Shown here: positions 46,097-55,042 of the stretch, in pieces | How positions within the stretch are numbered: position 1 is the stretch's first letter | Layout of the letters: every line of letters begins with the position of its first letter | The notes under the pieces: generated by a model | What the model was told of the DNA's origin: nothing | What the model saw: only the letters and a program-made list of their open reading frames with translations | Database searches by the model: none | NCBI RefSeq assembly: GCF_024606225.1 | Contig: NZ_JAGRPU010000007.1 | Coordinates: 62,001 to 126,000 of the forward strand | Length of the DNA: 64,000 nt | Source: Endozoicomonas sp. ISHI1 | GTDB lineage: Bacteria > Pseudomonadota > Gammaproteobacteria > Pseudomonadales > Endozoicomonadaceae | Direction of reading: 5' to 3' | Position numbers and translations under genes: made by a program

Positions 46097-46121
46097 GACA
46101 CCCTCTCAAGGGACGGGTGTC
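46097..46121. terminator. Possible terminator hairpin between converging genes
   Basis: GACACCC and GGGTGTC pair perfectly across an 11-nt loop, between the 3' ends of P8 (+) and the zinc-finger-like gene (-). Neither side has a clear T-run, so intrinsic termination is uncertain. Confidence 0.3.
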
Positions 46122-46124
46122 ATT

Positions 46125-48248
46125 TCAAGGGGTGAGGTCATTGTTCCGGTTTACAGCAACAGGCTTGCGTTTTCGATGTCTTCTTTTGTGATTCGTCAGG
46201 TCAAAAGCATTCTTGCAGACAGTCCCGCATGGTCTTTGCAGACCATCCTCTCCGAATACTGTCACATCGCAGGTTTGTGGTCTGCTATGGTCTTTTCTTT
46301 TGTGGTTCGACAGGCCTTTGGTATTATCGAAGAGCTTTCCGCATGGCCAAGGTCGGCCATCCTCTCCGATTAGTGTTACGTTGCAGGTTTTTGGCCCGGT
46401 ATGGTATGTGCTTTTGTGATTCGACAGGCTTGTAGCACTCCTAAGCACCGCCCCACACGGCCGCCGCTGCCCATCCTTCTCAATTACAATTTCCTTACAG
46501 GTTTGTTGCCCGGTGTGATCTTTCCTTAAATGATCCGACAGGGCCTGATAACTCCTGCAGACCTTCCCGCATGGCTGCTGCTGGCCATCCTCTCCGGCCA
46601 TGGTCACTTCACAGGTTCGTTTACCACAGTGCATGTTGCTTTTGTGACTCGACAGGGTTTGAACATTCTTGCAGATTGACCCGCACAGTCGCTCCTTGCC
46701 ATCCTTGCCAACTACGGTTACGTCACAGGTTTGTTGTCCAGTGTGGAAGATTCTCTTGTGATCCGTCAGGGCTTTAGAACTTTTGCAGTTCGCCCCGCAT
46801 CGGCGACGCTGGCCATCCTCCCGGATCACGGTTAAGTCACAGATCCGCTGCCCACTATGGTGACTGTTTTTGTGAGTTGACAGTGCATTAGCATTCCTGC
46901 AGACCGCCCCGCATGGCTGCGGCTGGCCATCCTTCCCAATCACCATCACGATACAGGTTTTTTGCCCGGTATGGTGTCTTCTTTTGTGATGCGACAGTGC
47001 ATTAGTATTCTCGCAGACCATTCCGCATGGCCGTGGCTGGCCATCCTCCGGGACTACTGTTACGTCACAAGTTTTTTGCCCGGTATGGTATAAACTTTTG
47101 TGATTCGACAGGGCTTGAACACTATTGTAGGCCTTTCCGCATGGTCGCTGCTGGCCATCCTTCCCAACCATGGTCACGTAACAGGTTTGTTGCCCGGTGT
47201 GGAAACTTCTTTTGTGATAGCTAAGGGCATTATGATTCCGGAAGACCATTCCGCATGGCCATGACTGGCCATCCTCCGCGACTTCTGTTAAGTCACAGGT
47301 TTTTTGCCCGGTATGGTATTTGGTTTTGTGAGACAAAAGTGCTTTTTGATTCTTGTAGACTTTCCGGCATTGCCGCAGTTGGACATCCTCGCTGACTAAG
47401 ATGACGTTGCAGGTTCCTTGCCCGGTAGAGTCAGTTCTGGCTGCCCCTGCACCCATTGAGTCTGCGACCCCGTCTACAGGGCTGCAACGATAGCAGTGTC
47501 CATTGGCCTCGTGGGAGCATGGGCTCTCTCCGGAAGTTTCTTCAGTGCAGTATTTCGAACTTTCTTCACAATCTGACACTATGCTATCGGATGAGTTGGA
47601 AGATTGCCGGAATCGACAAACACCATTACAGGGATAGATATAACAATTTAAACCCAAAGTATGCAGGTGTTGTTCAGGATCTTCGTTATCGCCGACAGAG
47701 CTGGAAAACAGGAGATTGGTGAAATAGCCCGTGATGTGACTGCTGGCTTGTGGGACACGCTGGCCTGATGATTCTGATGGCTGATAATGAGGTTGTTCTT
47801 GTTCAGAGCCTGGCATCATAGCGGTGATGGCAAGCCGGTGATTTTGACTCGTTTCTTGTTGCCCAATCGGGTTAAACAGCGGTGAGTTGGCGTTCCAATA
47901 GCTTTTTAAAAGCCAACTGATAGTGATAACTGCTTCTACAGTTATGTGTGAATAAGGGTTTGAGCATAGAGAGGCGTCTCTGGTACTCAGAATGAGCTCA
48001 TAAGCAACCAGCAGATCCGTCGCGTAAAGCCATCGCCACGAAATTGATTCTATGAGAGTCGTTTTCACTTCCTGACTGTCAGGTTTGTGTCGTTTTTCAT
48101 CAGATGATGAGTCTGGTTCTACATTGCCGTTTGTGTCGACAGTGTCTGATGGGTTGCCTGACAATGTTGGTCGGTTAAGCTTAATAGAAAAGTTCTGGTC
48201 AGGAAAATCTGTATTCTTTTCAACCTCGATAACAATATGTCTTGCCAA
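46125..48248 (-). CDS. C2H2-zinc-finger-like repeat protein, 707 aa, 11 repeats of exactly 38 residues
   Basis: Residues 280 to ~697 are eleven repeats with spacing C-x13-C-x12-H-x4-H joined by linkers reading TGQKT or TGQQT. This recalls eukaryotic C2H2 fingers and their TGEKP linkers, but with a long Cys-Cys loop (VTVVGEDGQxRP). Six repeats have an extra Cys three or four residues after the second. The first ~200 residues have two hydrophobic helices (about 68-88 and 100-118); residues ~205-275 are Cys-rich. TTG at 48248 is the start used here. However, the frame stays open upstream: from ATT at 48317 it reads IIKQSLFAALLLLSFSVV, a good signal peptide h-region, so the true protein is probably longer and exported. 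Zinc or nucleic-acid binding is inferred. If exported, the Cys pairs could form disulfides instead. It faces P8 and is the only non-family gene. Confidence 0.85.
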   Translation of the reverse strand: MARHIVIEVEKNTDFPDQNFSIKLNRPTLSGNPSDTVDTNGNVEPDSSSDEKRHKPDSQEVKTTLIESISWRWLYATDLLVAYELILSTRDASLCSNPYSHITVEAVITISWLLKSYWNANSPLFNPIGQQETSQNHRLAITAMMPGSEQEQPHYQPSESSGQRVPQASSHITGYFTNLLFSSSVGDNEDPEQHLHTLGLNCYIYPCNGVCRFRQSSNSSDSIVSDCEESSKYCTEETSGESPCSHEANGHCYRCSPVDGVADSMGAGAARTDSTGQGTCNVILVSEDVQLRQCRKVYKNQKALLSHKTKYHTGQKTCDLTEVAEDGQSWPCGMVFRNHNALSYHKRSFHTGQQTCYVTMVGKDGQQRPCGKAYNSVQALSNHKSLYHTGQKTCDVTVVPEDGQPRPCGMVCENTNALSHHKRRHHTGQKTCIVMVIGKDGQPQPCGAVCRNANALSTHKNSHHSGQRICDLTVIREDGQRRRCGANCKSSKALTDHKRIFHTGQQTCDVTVVGKDGKERLCGSICKNVQTLSSHKSNMHCGKRTCEVTMAGEDGQQQPCGKVCRSYQALSDHLRKDHTGQQTCKEIVIEKDGQRRPCGAVLRSATSLSNHKSTYHTGPKTCNVTLIGEDGRPWPCGKLFDNTKGLSNHKRKDHSRPQTCDVTVFGEDGLQRPCGTVCKNAFDLTNHKRRHRKRKPVAVNRNNDLTP
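46158..47411 (-). repeat. Eleven 114-bp tandem repeats coding the zinc-finger-like units
   Basis: The first Cys of repeat 1 is at 47409-47411 and that of repeat 11 at 46269-46271, a distance of exactly ten times 114 bp. No repeat carries an indel. Recurrent DNA words such as TTTTGCCCGGTATGGT mark the linkers on the + strand. Confidence 0.9.
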
Positions 48249-48388
48249 CGGTTTAGTCTGGCAGACGACAGAAAACGACAGTAACAGCAGTGCCGCAAAA
48301 AGTGATTGTTTAATAATTCTGTCCCTGTCTTCTGGTTTACAGAGAAGAAGGATAGATCAGGAAAACAAGGGTGTTTTTATCTTCTTGG
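48249..48388 (-). promoter_or_regulatory. Upstream region of the zinc-finger-like gene, with an in-frame signal-peptide extension
   Basis: From 48317 to 48249 the minus strand encodes IIKQSLFAALLLLSFSVV then CQTKP in frame with the gene. The only candidate start codons there are two adjacent ATT codons (48317, 48314) or leucine CTG/TTG codons. ACAGGGAC just upstream could be a weak ribosome binding site. The in-frame stop (TGA) is about 16 codons further up. Confidence 0.5.
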
Positions 48389-48581
48389 CTCGTTACCATG
48401 ATCTAGCAGCCTGTCGGACTTAAGCGTCCGTAGCGAGGATTGCAAGAAATTGAGGATAAAAATTTCTGCTTCTGAGGAGAATAGCGAGCTATTTGACGAA
48501 GAAGCAGGAATTTTTAGACCAATTTATTGCAACCGCAGTAGGACAGCCTTAAGTCCGACAGGCTGCTAGCATGGGAACGAG
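48389..48581. mobile_element. MITE-like 193-bp palindrome
   Basis: The ends carry long inverted repeats: a perfect 21-bp arm containing CAGCCTGTCGGACTTAAG, extended imperfectly by CTCGTTACCATG on the left and CATGGGAACGAG on the right. The interior also folds back (AAAAATTTCTGCTTCT against AGAAGCAGGAATTTTT), so the whole element can form one hairpin. It has no open reading frame. It sits between the divergent zinc-finger-like gene and P9. No target duplication was identified. Confidence 0.75.
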
Positions 48582-48630
48582 TCAAAAGCAAAGCTTCTTC
48601 AGTTGAATCTCAGAGTTGTTAATCTCTTTA

Positions 48631-48653
48631 GGGGACAATTTCGAGACAAAGCT
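48631..48653 (+). repeat. Second copy of the 23-bp insertion-sequence-edge repeat
   Basis: GGGGACAATTTCGAGACAAAGCT matches 13674-13696 except for two bases. It is fused directly to a partial 40-bp intergenic repeat (TAAATTCGCCC), so whatever element it came from has been excised or deleted. Confidence 0.5.
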
Positions 48654-48716
48654 AAATTCGCCCAATAGCTAGCGGATTTGCCATTTTGAACTAAATTCAC
48701 TCAACAGCTTACCGGA
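48652..48716 (+). repeat. One partial and one full copy of the 40-bp intergenic repeat
   Basis: Bases 48652-48676 are the 3' 25 bp of a unit. Bases 48677-48716 are a full unit with CATTTTGAACTAAATTC and an ACCGGA end. The 5' half of the first unit was lost where the 23-bp repeat joins. Confidence 0.75.
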
Positions 48717-48837
48717 ACAACAATGAGCGATTCACAGCCGTGAGCAAGTAACAGCCGTGAGCGAATGGAAGTTAGTTCCTGGTCTGGTGTGGAAATGTCT
48801 TAACGGTAGTCAAAGTAATCAGCTCTGAGGTAGTCGG
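48717..48837 (+). promoter_or_regulatory. Class 1 leader of P9 with ribosome binding site
   Basis: It contains a short duplication (ACAGCCGTGAGC twice near 48734-48765), then a diverged leader (TGTCTTAACGGTAGTCAAAG) and CTCTGAGGTAGTCGG before the ATG. The TAATAA-like box is degraded to TAGTCA, so expression may differ from that of the other genes. Confidence 0.4.
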
Positions 48838-51800
48838 ATGGCACATGCTTGCCCCAACGCACTGAGCCTTGCTGCGGCCGTTGCCATCGGCTCTTCAATT
48901 ATTGGTACACAGGCACTGGCCGATCGCAAGCTGCAGACAAAATCTGCCGATATTCTGGGCAATAAACATGCAGAATTCACCTGGAGTGAGGTCATGGTTC
49001 GGCCGACTTCAGGCCCTGACCAACAGCCAATACCCAAATCCATTACAACCACTTACCCTTATGAGCCTCTGCTCAGTGTGGACTATGTTATTCCTTCTTT
49101 AAGCTTTACAGAGGTTCTTTATGGTATTGAGGGTGGCGCTTCCAGTGTTGATCAGTTTGAAACAGACGAGAATGACGTTGCTCAGATGTACACCAAAGTC
49201 CTGAAGGTTGGTGATGAGGGCATTTTCAGGTTCACCCATAATCTTGAAGAAAAGGAACTGATCATTGAAGTCAGAGGCAAAATGACCGATCAGGATTCAA
49301 TTGATGCTGTTCGTGATCACTTACACCAATCATTGGAACCGTTAACGAAAATCGCCAGCCCGGAACAACTGGCTGATTTGCTGAAAGCTGCCAACAGCAG
49401 AGCAGGAAACCTGGGCAAACACGATCACTATGTTGCCCTTGCCATCATTGAAGTTGAAAAAGTTGAAGTGCGTGGTCGTACCTTCATGCGTCTTATTGCT
49501 TCGGGCGATCAGCCCCCTGATCTGCAAAGTCTGGGTCAATCGCTCTTTGTCAATGATGAGGCTCTCCTGGCAGCAGCCACCTCTGCCTATATCCGGGTTC
49601 ATGCCCTGGGAGAGGATTTACAACAGCAGGCTCTAAATGAGCTGTTGGCACACAGCAAACCCGTCGGATATGTTGTACTCGCGGAGGATGATACGCGGGT
49701 TTATCCTGTGCCTGCGGGCTATCCAAAGCTGGAAGTAGCAGAAACTCCGGGCGAAGTTATTGTTTTTCATGGCCAGAAGCTGAATCCGAATGATGCCGCT
49801 TTTGTAGAAAACCTCTATAAGCTTCGGGAAGAAGCTAAGGCTAATAACCCCGTTCATTCAGTAACAACACAAGTTAAAAACTATAAGGTTGAAAGCTACC
49901 AATACGTCATTCGAAGCAGTCAGATGGCACTGCTGGAGGAGTTTGCTGCGCGGCATGGTGCTGAAGCTAACGAAGGTCAAATAACGCTTGAATACGAAGA
50001 TAAAGTGGCTGCGTTTGCGCTGGCAAACTATGAATCTCTGCTGCAGGCATTGAGCAGTGCTACTCCAGACCGGGCAGGTGAATTTGAACTCACACCGGAA
50101 CAAATCAGAGCCGCTTCAACAGTCATCACGCCAACCTGGATGCAGAGCCAACTTCTAAAACACTTCAGCTTCAAACCTGCACTTAGAGATCTTCTAACGA
50201 ACCCGCATTCTGTTGAGAAGATTCTGAAGCATATACCCATTGTCGCCAAATCAGTGACCAATATTTTATACAAAAACAAAAAGTTTGCTTTCCATTTCCT
50301 GGACAACATGGTCAGAAAGCTCACTGAGGTAGACAGCGAGCTCGAAGAGCTACTTCAGGCAGTCGAACTCCGCCAGCTTGAATATAAGCAGCAGCACGAA
50401 TCGGATCCAGCCGATGCCAGTGATGAGATAAAACTGATAGCGCAAGGAATCCATCGGATGATTAAGGATAAACTTGCACAGATTCTTGTGAAGCTGAACG
50501 ATCAGAGAAGCCTGCAACAGTCGCTTATTCAGGAAATCGAACGAATTCCTCTGCTGAGACAACAAGTTCCTGATGCCAGAAAAAAAGCCAGAAGTGTTTA
50601 CAACTCCGGACTTGCGATACAACTTGGCATAGATGACTGGGATGACGCCCAACCACTGGAAAGGCAAGCCAGACGGCTCTTGGAGAAAATTGATGACAAG
50701 TGCAGCGAGGTTCTCAAAACACGTTATCACTCAACGGAACAGGCTGATGATGGTGCTGTAAAAGCAAAACTGGCTGCGATTGAAGGCCAGCTTGGTATCA
50801 CTCCCATCAATGAAAACGATCTGGATGACCACTACCGGTCCATTCAACAGCACCTGATATATAAAACAGAACAGATCATAGGGGATGACCCCTTCATACT
50901 TATCATTAAACAACGGCCCGGCGGCGGCCTGGTCCCGTTCGACGAAGCTGACCTGCAGGCCCGTGACCAGGTCAATAAGCAACAAAGCGCCCTCACAGAG
51001 GCTGAAAAAGCAGCTGAAATCAAAGCTCGCTTTGCCGTCATTGCGGAACATTTAAACATTCAGAATTTTCGTGGCGATGCAGATATTGACACTCAGCTGG
51101 CACTTCTGCTTGAGAAAATTAAGTCAATGAAATCTCATCAACCAAGACTTATGAATCTGAGTACCCGCCAAAATGACCCGCTTGAAAAATACCGCACAAA
51201 GAATATTCAAACCGAACAAATGAAGTTTCAGCATTTACTGAACAGACCCGTTCAAAACAGGTACGGTGAAGCTGACATCAAACGCCTGCAGGGCACTGTG
51301 GCAAATACTTTTGGTATAGAACTGGAAAACCCCGGAACAAAAGGCCAGATAGCCAGACTTGAAATTCTTGAGAAACTGGATGCCGTAGAAAAAGCCCTAA
51401 TCCCGGCAATAAAGCGTAGTCTCTTCGACGATGTAAGAACCAGATATAACGAGATTGCCCATCATCTTGGCATTGAGGACTATAAATACGCTGCCCCCGA
51501 TATTGTTAAGATCCATCTCATTAAAGAAGAACTCAAAAAGCTGTCTGTAAAACTTTTTGCACTGGGTGACCCTGACGTTAATGAGCGTATCGCAACCATT
51601 AATGCTGAACTTAACTGGCAAATGGCTCGTCTGGGATCTAAACCCCGATATGTTCTTGATCGTGAGGTAGCCAGAGCCAAAGGAGACATTGAAGAAGCTG
51701 AAACTGAGCTGGAGGAACTTCATCGCAAACTGGATGCTATTCATCGTAAAGAAGTGGCATTCACACATTCTACCGACGTCCACCCTGACACAGATAAAGA

Positions 51801-54702
51801 TATCACGGTTCTCAATCAGGCAATGAAACACACTCAGACCGGGTCAAGCCTGACTCAGGGTGATAATCAAACCCCAAAAGACCAATTAGACGGCATTGAA
51901 CGTTTTATTCAGAAAAGCGAAGACGGTTCAGGAAGACGAGTCGAGATCGTTCAGAAACTGATAGCTACTATTAGAAATCTGAAAATCCCCTTTGATAATG
52001 ACCCTGATAATCTGTCTGAAGAAGATTACATCAATGCCATAGTAGACTATGCAGCCTCTTACGGTCGGGATAAGGCCGATGAAGTCGATTACCTGGGCAA
52101 ATTGCCTGAAACCAGGAGACAGTACACTCAAATCACGGAGTTCCTCCATGAGCACGATTTTAGAAAAATGGAATTGGCCTATGCACAGGACGGTGAAAAG
52201 CAGGCACAAGAGGAACTGGACACTAAAAATCGGGCGATTGACCATTCCAGAAACATCGATCCGGAAACTAAAACCAAACTTAAAGACGAAAGAGATGCGC
52301 AGGCCTTGATTCTGGAATGGAGAAAGGCAGTAGTATCAGAAGCTCAGGCAAATCTGGAGGTTCATGGAGCGTCTCTCAGAGTTATTGAGGATGACGTGGG
52401 TCTCAAGCCAGAGCCCACTGCCCGCTTGGCTGAGCGTGTTGATGCCCTGAGAAATAAACAGGTGCAACTGGGAGGGCTCGATGGTACTGGCGGCATGATT
52501 CAGCAACTGACCGAGGAACAGGACAGTCTGAACAGAGAAATAGAAATCAGAAAAGCGCGAATAGTGATCTTAAAGGGAGTTTTGGAATCGGCAGAAGAGG
52601 CTATCGAAAATGAGGGTGTTTCCTTCCAGTACACGCCGGGACAAGCAAAAATACTGACCGAAATACACACCTACATGGGCGAACATTCATTCAGGAAACA
52701 GGCTCTGGAAGCCGCAATGGGTCTGGCGAAATCAGCTGAACTAAGCAGTAAGTCAATACCCAATCTTCAGACTTTTGACTTAGATGATGAATTTGCACCG
52801 ATTCGCTTGCAGGCATTGGTGGGAGATCATATGACGTTTGACCGGGCCAGACGGACTGTGGAAATCTTCAAAAATCTGAAGACGACATTCACGATCAGGC
52901 CCACAGAAGATCAGTCTCTGAATCCGCTGGGAGAAGCCCAAAAGCTGGCGGAAAGGGCAAGAAGTCACATTAAAACCGGGCCACAACACTATGACGATGA
53001 AATCCACAGCATGGGCGAAGCCGCTATTCACTTCATCGAGCATGAACCAAGGGATCTGAAAAGCTTCTCGGAATACTTTGCTGCCCATTCTGTCAGTGGC
53101 AACAGGATTATAGCTCTGCTGAGTGAAAGTCTGATCAGTAAGGTTGAATTAGAGAACTATATGGAGGCCATCAGAGGTGTCGACGAATATCAGACAATGG
53201 CTGAATTTGAACACTTTCTTGGTTATAAACACGGCGTCAAGGTGCCTGAGTTCCAAAAGGTTGTCCGGATGCTGTCCGACAGAGGTACTAAGGAATTTAT
53301 GCACAGTGCCTTTACTCCTGTGACAGCCACTGGCACGACGGGCATGAAAGAATCTGTTGCAGGTATGAAAGTTTACGCGGCTGCGGTCATCGCCAACTAC
53401 GTTCTTGACGATATTGCCTTTGAAAACGGCCGCAAGACAGCAGCATTCATGGTCAAGGTTCAGGATACCCTGACACCTTATGCTCATGCTACCGGCATGT
53501 CTGAATCAGACCTGTTCAAGGCTATCGATAGCACATTGATGCTGGCTCATACCGTTGCTGCTGAGCTACAGCTAAACGATTACTGGATCAAGCCTTCAGC
53601 CTTCATGGTACAAGCCCTAACCGGGTACTACTCCAGCTACAAACCTTTAATGGTGACCCATACCGCCCCGGAAGCTGTCAGGCTATTCCTCTCAAACATG
53701 CAGCTCCTCTATTTTCTGGATCTGACCAACAGGGGCGATTACATGCACAGGATGCTCATACCTTTCGAACACTGGATGGAACGCTATAGAGTTGATCTTG
53801 ACCGAACCCGCCAATATGCCTATCACAGCAGAATTGAAGAAATCTCTGAAGTGGGCGCTCTGGCAATGCCATTAGGTAAGGCTGCTTCCTCGGTTATTCT
53901 AATGAAAACCGGCTCTGCGCTGTTCACCAGACAGTACAACGCCAACTCCCATAGGTACCGCACCATTTACCGTCTGGTCCCCGAAATGGTTAAATCCATG
54001 GGATCCGGACAAGGAATTCAGATACCGCTGGTGCACAGGATCACACCGGAAAAAGTGAAAATTCTGGTCTCTGCCACAGCCGGCATCGTACTGGGTCCGG
54101 TAGCCACTGCCGGAGCATACGCCCACGGTCTTTTATCCGGGTTTACCTACGTGCAAACATTCGGATTAGCTCTTACAACAAGCCTCACTTTCGACTTTTT
54201 CATGAACGACAACAAGATACTAACTGACTGGCTGGGAGGACCTCTGGGCCGAAGTCTTGACAAACTTAATCGCTGGAGAGGCCTGGGTGAAACGAAAACT
54301 GACTATGTTAAACGCACTGCCATTGCCAAGCCTCAACGCTACAATGAAACGGATGAAAAGTATGCTTGCCGTGTTAAAGTAAAGAACGTAATGTACGGCT
54401 GGATGCGAAACGAGAACTATCTTCAGTTTCGTGAACGGCGTGACCGAACCATGAAAATGTACAGCAATGGCTGGGAGAAATACTTCAAAAAAAATGTGCC
54501 TAAATGGTCATTCTCCCATGCAGAAAGTATTCCTTACTCTTACACTCTGGGTGCCCTCTACAAATGGCATCAGAATATTGACAGGAAAGCCAGGAGGACC
54601 TCAGCACCTGCCTCCTCTACAGCTGTGAAAGCAGCAATGGCTGGTCACGAGATTGAGAGGTTCGACCCTGATAAAGATAAGAAAATCCACGGCGAACTTT
54701 AA
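48838..54702 (+). CDS. P9: giant secreted-type coiled-coil paralog, 1954 aa, HGEL C-terminus
   Basis: The signal peptide has cleavage after GTQALA28; it begins MAHACPNAL, the only family member with Ala at position 2. The N-terminal region runs to about 480, with one 175-residue module (LGIDDWDDAQP near 598). A deletion joins ILEKLDAVEKAL directly to YNEIAHHLGIEDYK (about 51360-51480), so the RTPGHP cassette and the following charged repeats are missing. KPRYVLDRE lies near 936, FDLDDEFAPIRL near 1313 and the hydrophobic segments near 1741-1785. The C-terminal region is more diverged than in other members (LTGYYSSYKPLM, MERYRVDLD). The basic tail ends KKIHGEL, a relative of the P3 tail KNIHNEL. 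Function unknown. Confidence 0.92.
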   Translation: MAHACPNALSLAAAVAIGSSIIGTQALADRKLQTKSADILGNKHAEFTWSEVMVRPTSGPDQQPIPKSITTTYPYEPLLSVDYVIPSLSFTEVLYGIEGGASSVDQFETDENDVAQMYTKVLKVGDEGIFRFTHNLEEKELIIEVRGKMTDQDSIDAVRDHLHQSLEPLTKIASPEQLADLLKAANSRAGNLGKHDHYVALAIIEVEKVEVRGRTFMRLIASGDQPPDLQSLGQSLFVNDEALLAAATSAYIRVHALGEDLQQQALNELLAHSKPVGYVVLAEDDTRVYPVPAGYPKLEVAETPGEVIVFHGQKLNPNDAAFVENLYKLREEAKANNPVHSVTTQVKNYKVESYQYVIRSSQMALLEEFAARHGAEANEGQITLEYEDKVAAFALANYESLLQALSSATPDRAGEFELTPEQIRAASTVITPTWMQSQLLKHFSFKPALRDLLTNPHSVEKILKHIPIVAKSVTNILYKNKKFAFHFLDNMVRKLTEVDSELEELLQAVELRQLEYKQQHESDPADASDEIKLIAQGIHRMIKDKLAQILVKLNDQRSLQQSLIQEIERIPLLRQQVPDARKKARSVYNSGLAIQLGIDDWDDAQPLERQARRLLEKIDDKCSEVLKTRYHSTEQADDGAVKAKLAAIEGQLGITPINENDLDDHYRSIQQHLIYKTEQIIGDDPFILIIKQRPGGGLVPFDEADLQARDQVNKQQSALTEAEKAAEIKARFAVIAEHLNIQNFRGDADIDTQLALLLEKIKSMKSHQPRLMNLSTRQNDPLEKYRTKNIQTEQMKFQHLLNRPVQNRYGEADIKRLQGTVANTFGIELENPGTKGQIARLEILEKLDAVEKALIPAIKRSLFDDVRTRYNEIAHHLGIEDYKYAAPDIVKIHLIKEELKKLSVKLFALGDPDVNERIATINAELNWQMARLGSKPRYVLDREVARAKGDIEEAETELEELHRKLDAIHRKEVAFTHSTDVHPDTDKDITVLNQAMKHTQTGSSLTQGDNQTPKDQLDGIERFIQKSEDGSGRRVEIVQKLIATIRNLKIPFDNDPDNLSEEDYINAIVDYAASYGRDKADEVDYLGKLPETRRQYTQITEFLHEHDFRKMELAYAQDGEKQAQEELDTKNRAIDHSRNIDPETKTKLKDERDAQALILEWRKAVVSEAQANLEVHGASLRVIEDDVGLKPEPTARLAERVDALRNKQVQLGGLDGTGGMIQQLTEEQDSLNREIEIRKARIVILKGVLESAEEAIENEGVSFQYTPGQAKILTEIHTYMGEHSFRKQALEAAMGLAKSAELSSKSIPNLQTFDLDDEFAPIRLQALVGDHMTFDRARRTVEIFKNLKTTFTIRPTEDQSLNPLGEAQKLAERARSHIKTGPQHYDDEIHSMGEAAIHFIEHEPRDLKSFSEYFAAHSVSGNRIIALLSESLISKVELENYMEAIRGVDEYQTMAEFEHFLGYKHGVKVPEFQKVVRMLSDRGTKEFMHSAFTPVTATGTTGMKESVAGMKVYAAAVIANYVLDDIAFENGRKTAAFMVKVQDTLTPYAHATGMSESDLFKAIDSTLMLAHTVAAELQLNDYWIKPSAFMVQALTGYYSSYKPLMVTHTAPEAVRLFLSNMQLLYFLDLTNRGDYMHRMLIPFEHWMERYRVDLDRTRQYAYHSRIEEISEVGALAMPLGKAASSVILMKTGSALFTRQYNANSHRYRTIYRLVPEMVKSMGSGQGIQIPLVHRITPEKVKILVSATAGIVLGPVATAGAYAHGLLSGFTYVQTFGLALTTSLTFDFFMNDNKILTDWLGGPLGRSLDKLNRWRGLGETKTDYVKRTAIAKPQRYNETDEKYACRVKVKNVMYGWMRNENYLQFRERRDRTMKMYSNGWEKYFKKNVPKWSFSHAESIPYSYTLGALYKWHQNIDRKARRTSAPASSTAVKAAMAGHEIERFDPDKDKKIHGEL

Positions 54703-55042
54703 TATCAGAAATCAGTGAATGCCCACTCAGTAGCAATACCCATCGAAAAGCAACCAGTATAAAGGAATACATAGTGATTGCTTTCAGGTCAGGCTATCAA
54801 ATAAACCCTGTTTTCAGGCATGCATGAATGTATTCCCGCCCTGAAAAAACCACTCAATTTTACTGGCATTGGACTTTGTCATTACGAACTAAATTCGCTC
54901 AATTGCTTACCGAATTTGCCACTGTGAACTAAATTCACTCAACAACTTACCGGAACAGCCATGAGAAACTGGAAGTTGCCTGCTTATCTGGTGTGGTGAT
55001 CACTTTTCACGGTAATAAAATACTCAGCTCTGAGGTAGTAGA
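54703..55042 (+). promoter_or_regulatory. P9-P10 intergenic region: fullest copy of the class 1 module
   Basis: In order: ATATCAGAAATCAG just after the P9 stop; an inverted repeat GGAATACAT (54764-54772) and ATGTATTCC (54828-54836) around about 55 bp; CTGAAAAAACCACTCAATTT; two 40-bp repeats; then the leader with CACTTTTCACGGTAATAAAA and CTCTGAGGTAGTAGA before the P10 ATG. No extra gene was seen in this 340-bp stretch. Confidence 0.6.
54875..54954 (+). repeat. Two tandem copies of the 40-bp intergenic repeat
   Basis: Unit 1 (54875-54914) is diverged (TTTGTCATTACGAACTAAAT); unit 2 (54915-54954) is typical. The core GAACTAAATTC is kept in both, although flanking bases differ, which supports a selected site. 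Confidence 0.85.

Noticed and set aside
46158-47411. CRISPR array, because of regular repeats on the + strand
   Set aside because: The 114-bp period lies in one open frame and encodes Cys/His-spaced units; there are no short identical repeats with unique spacers.
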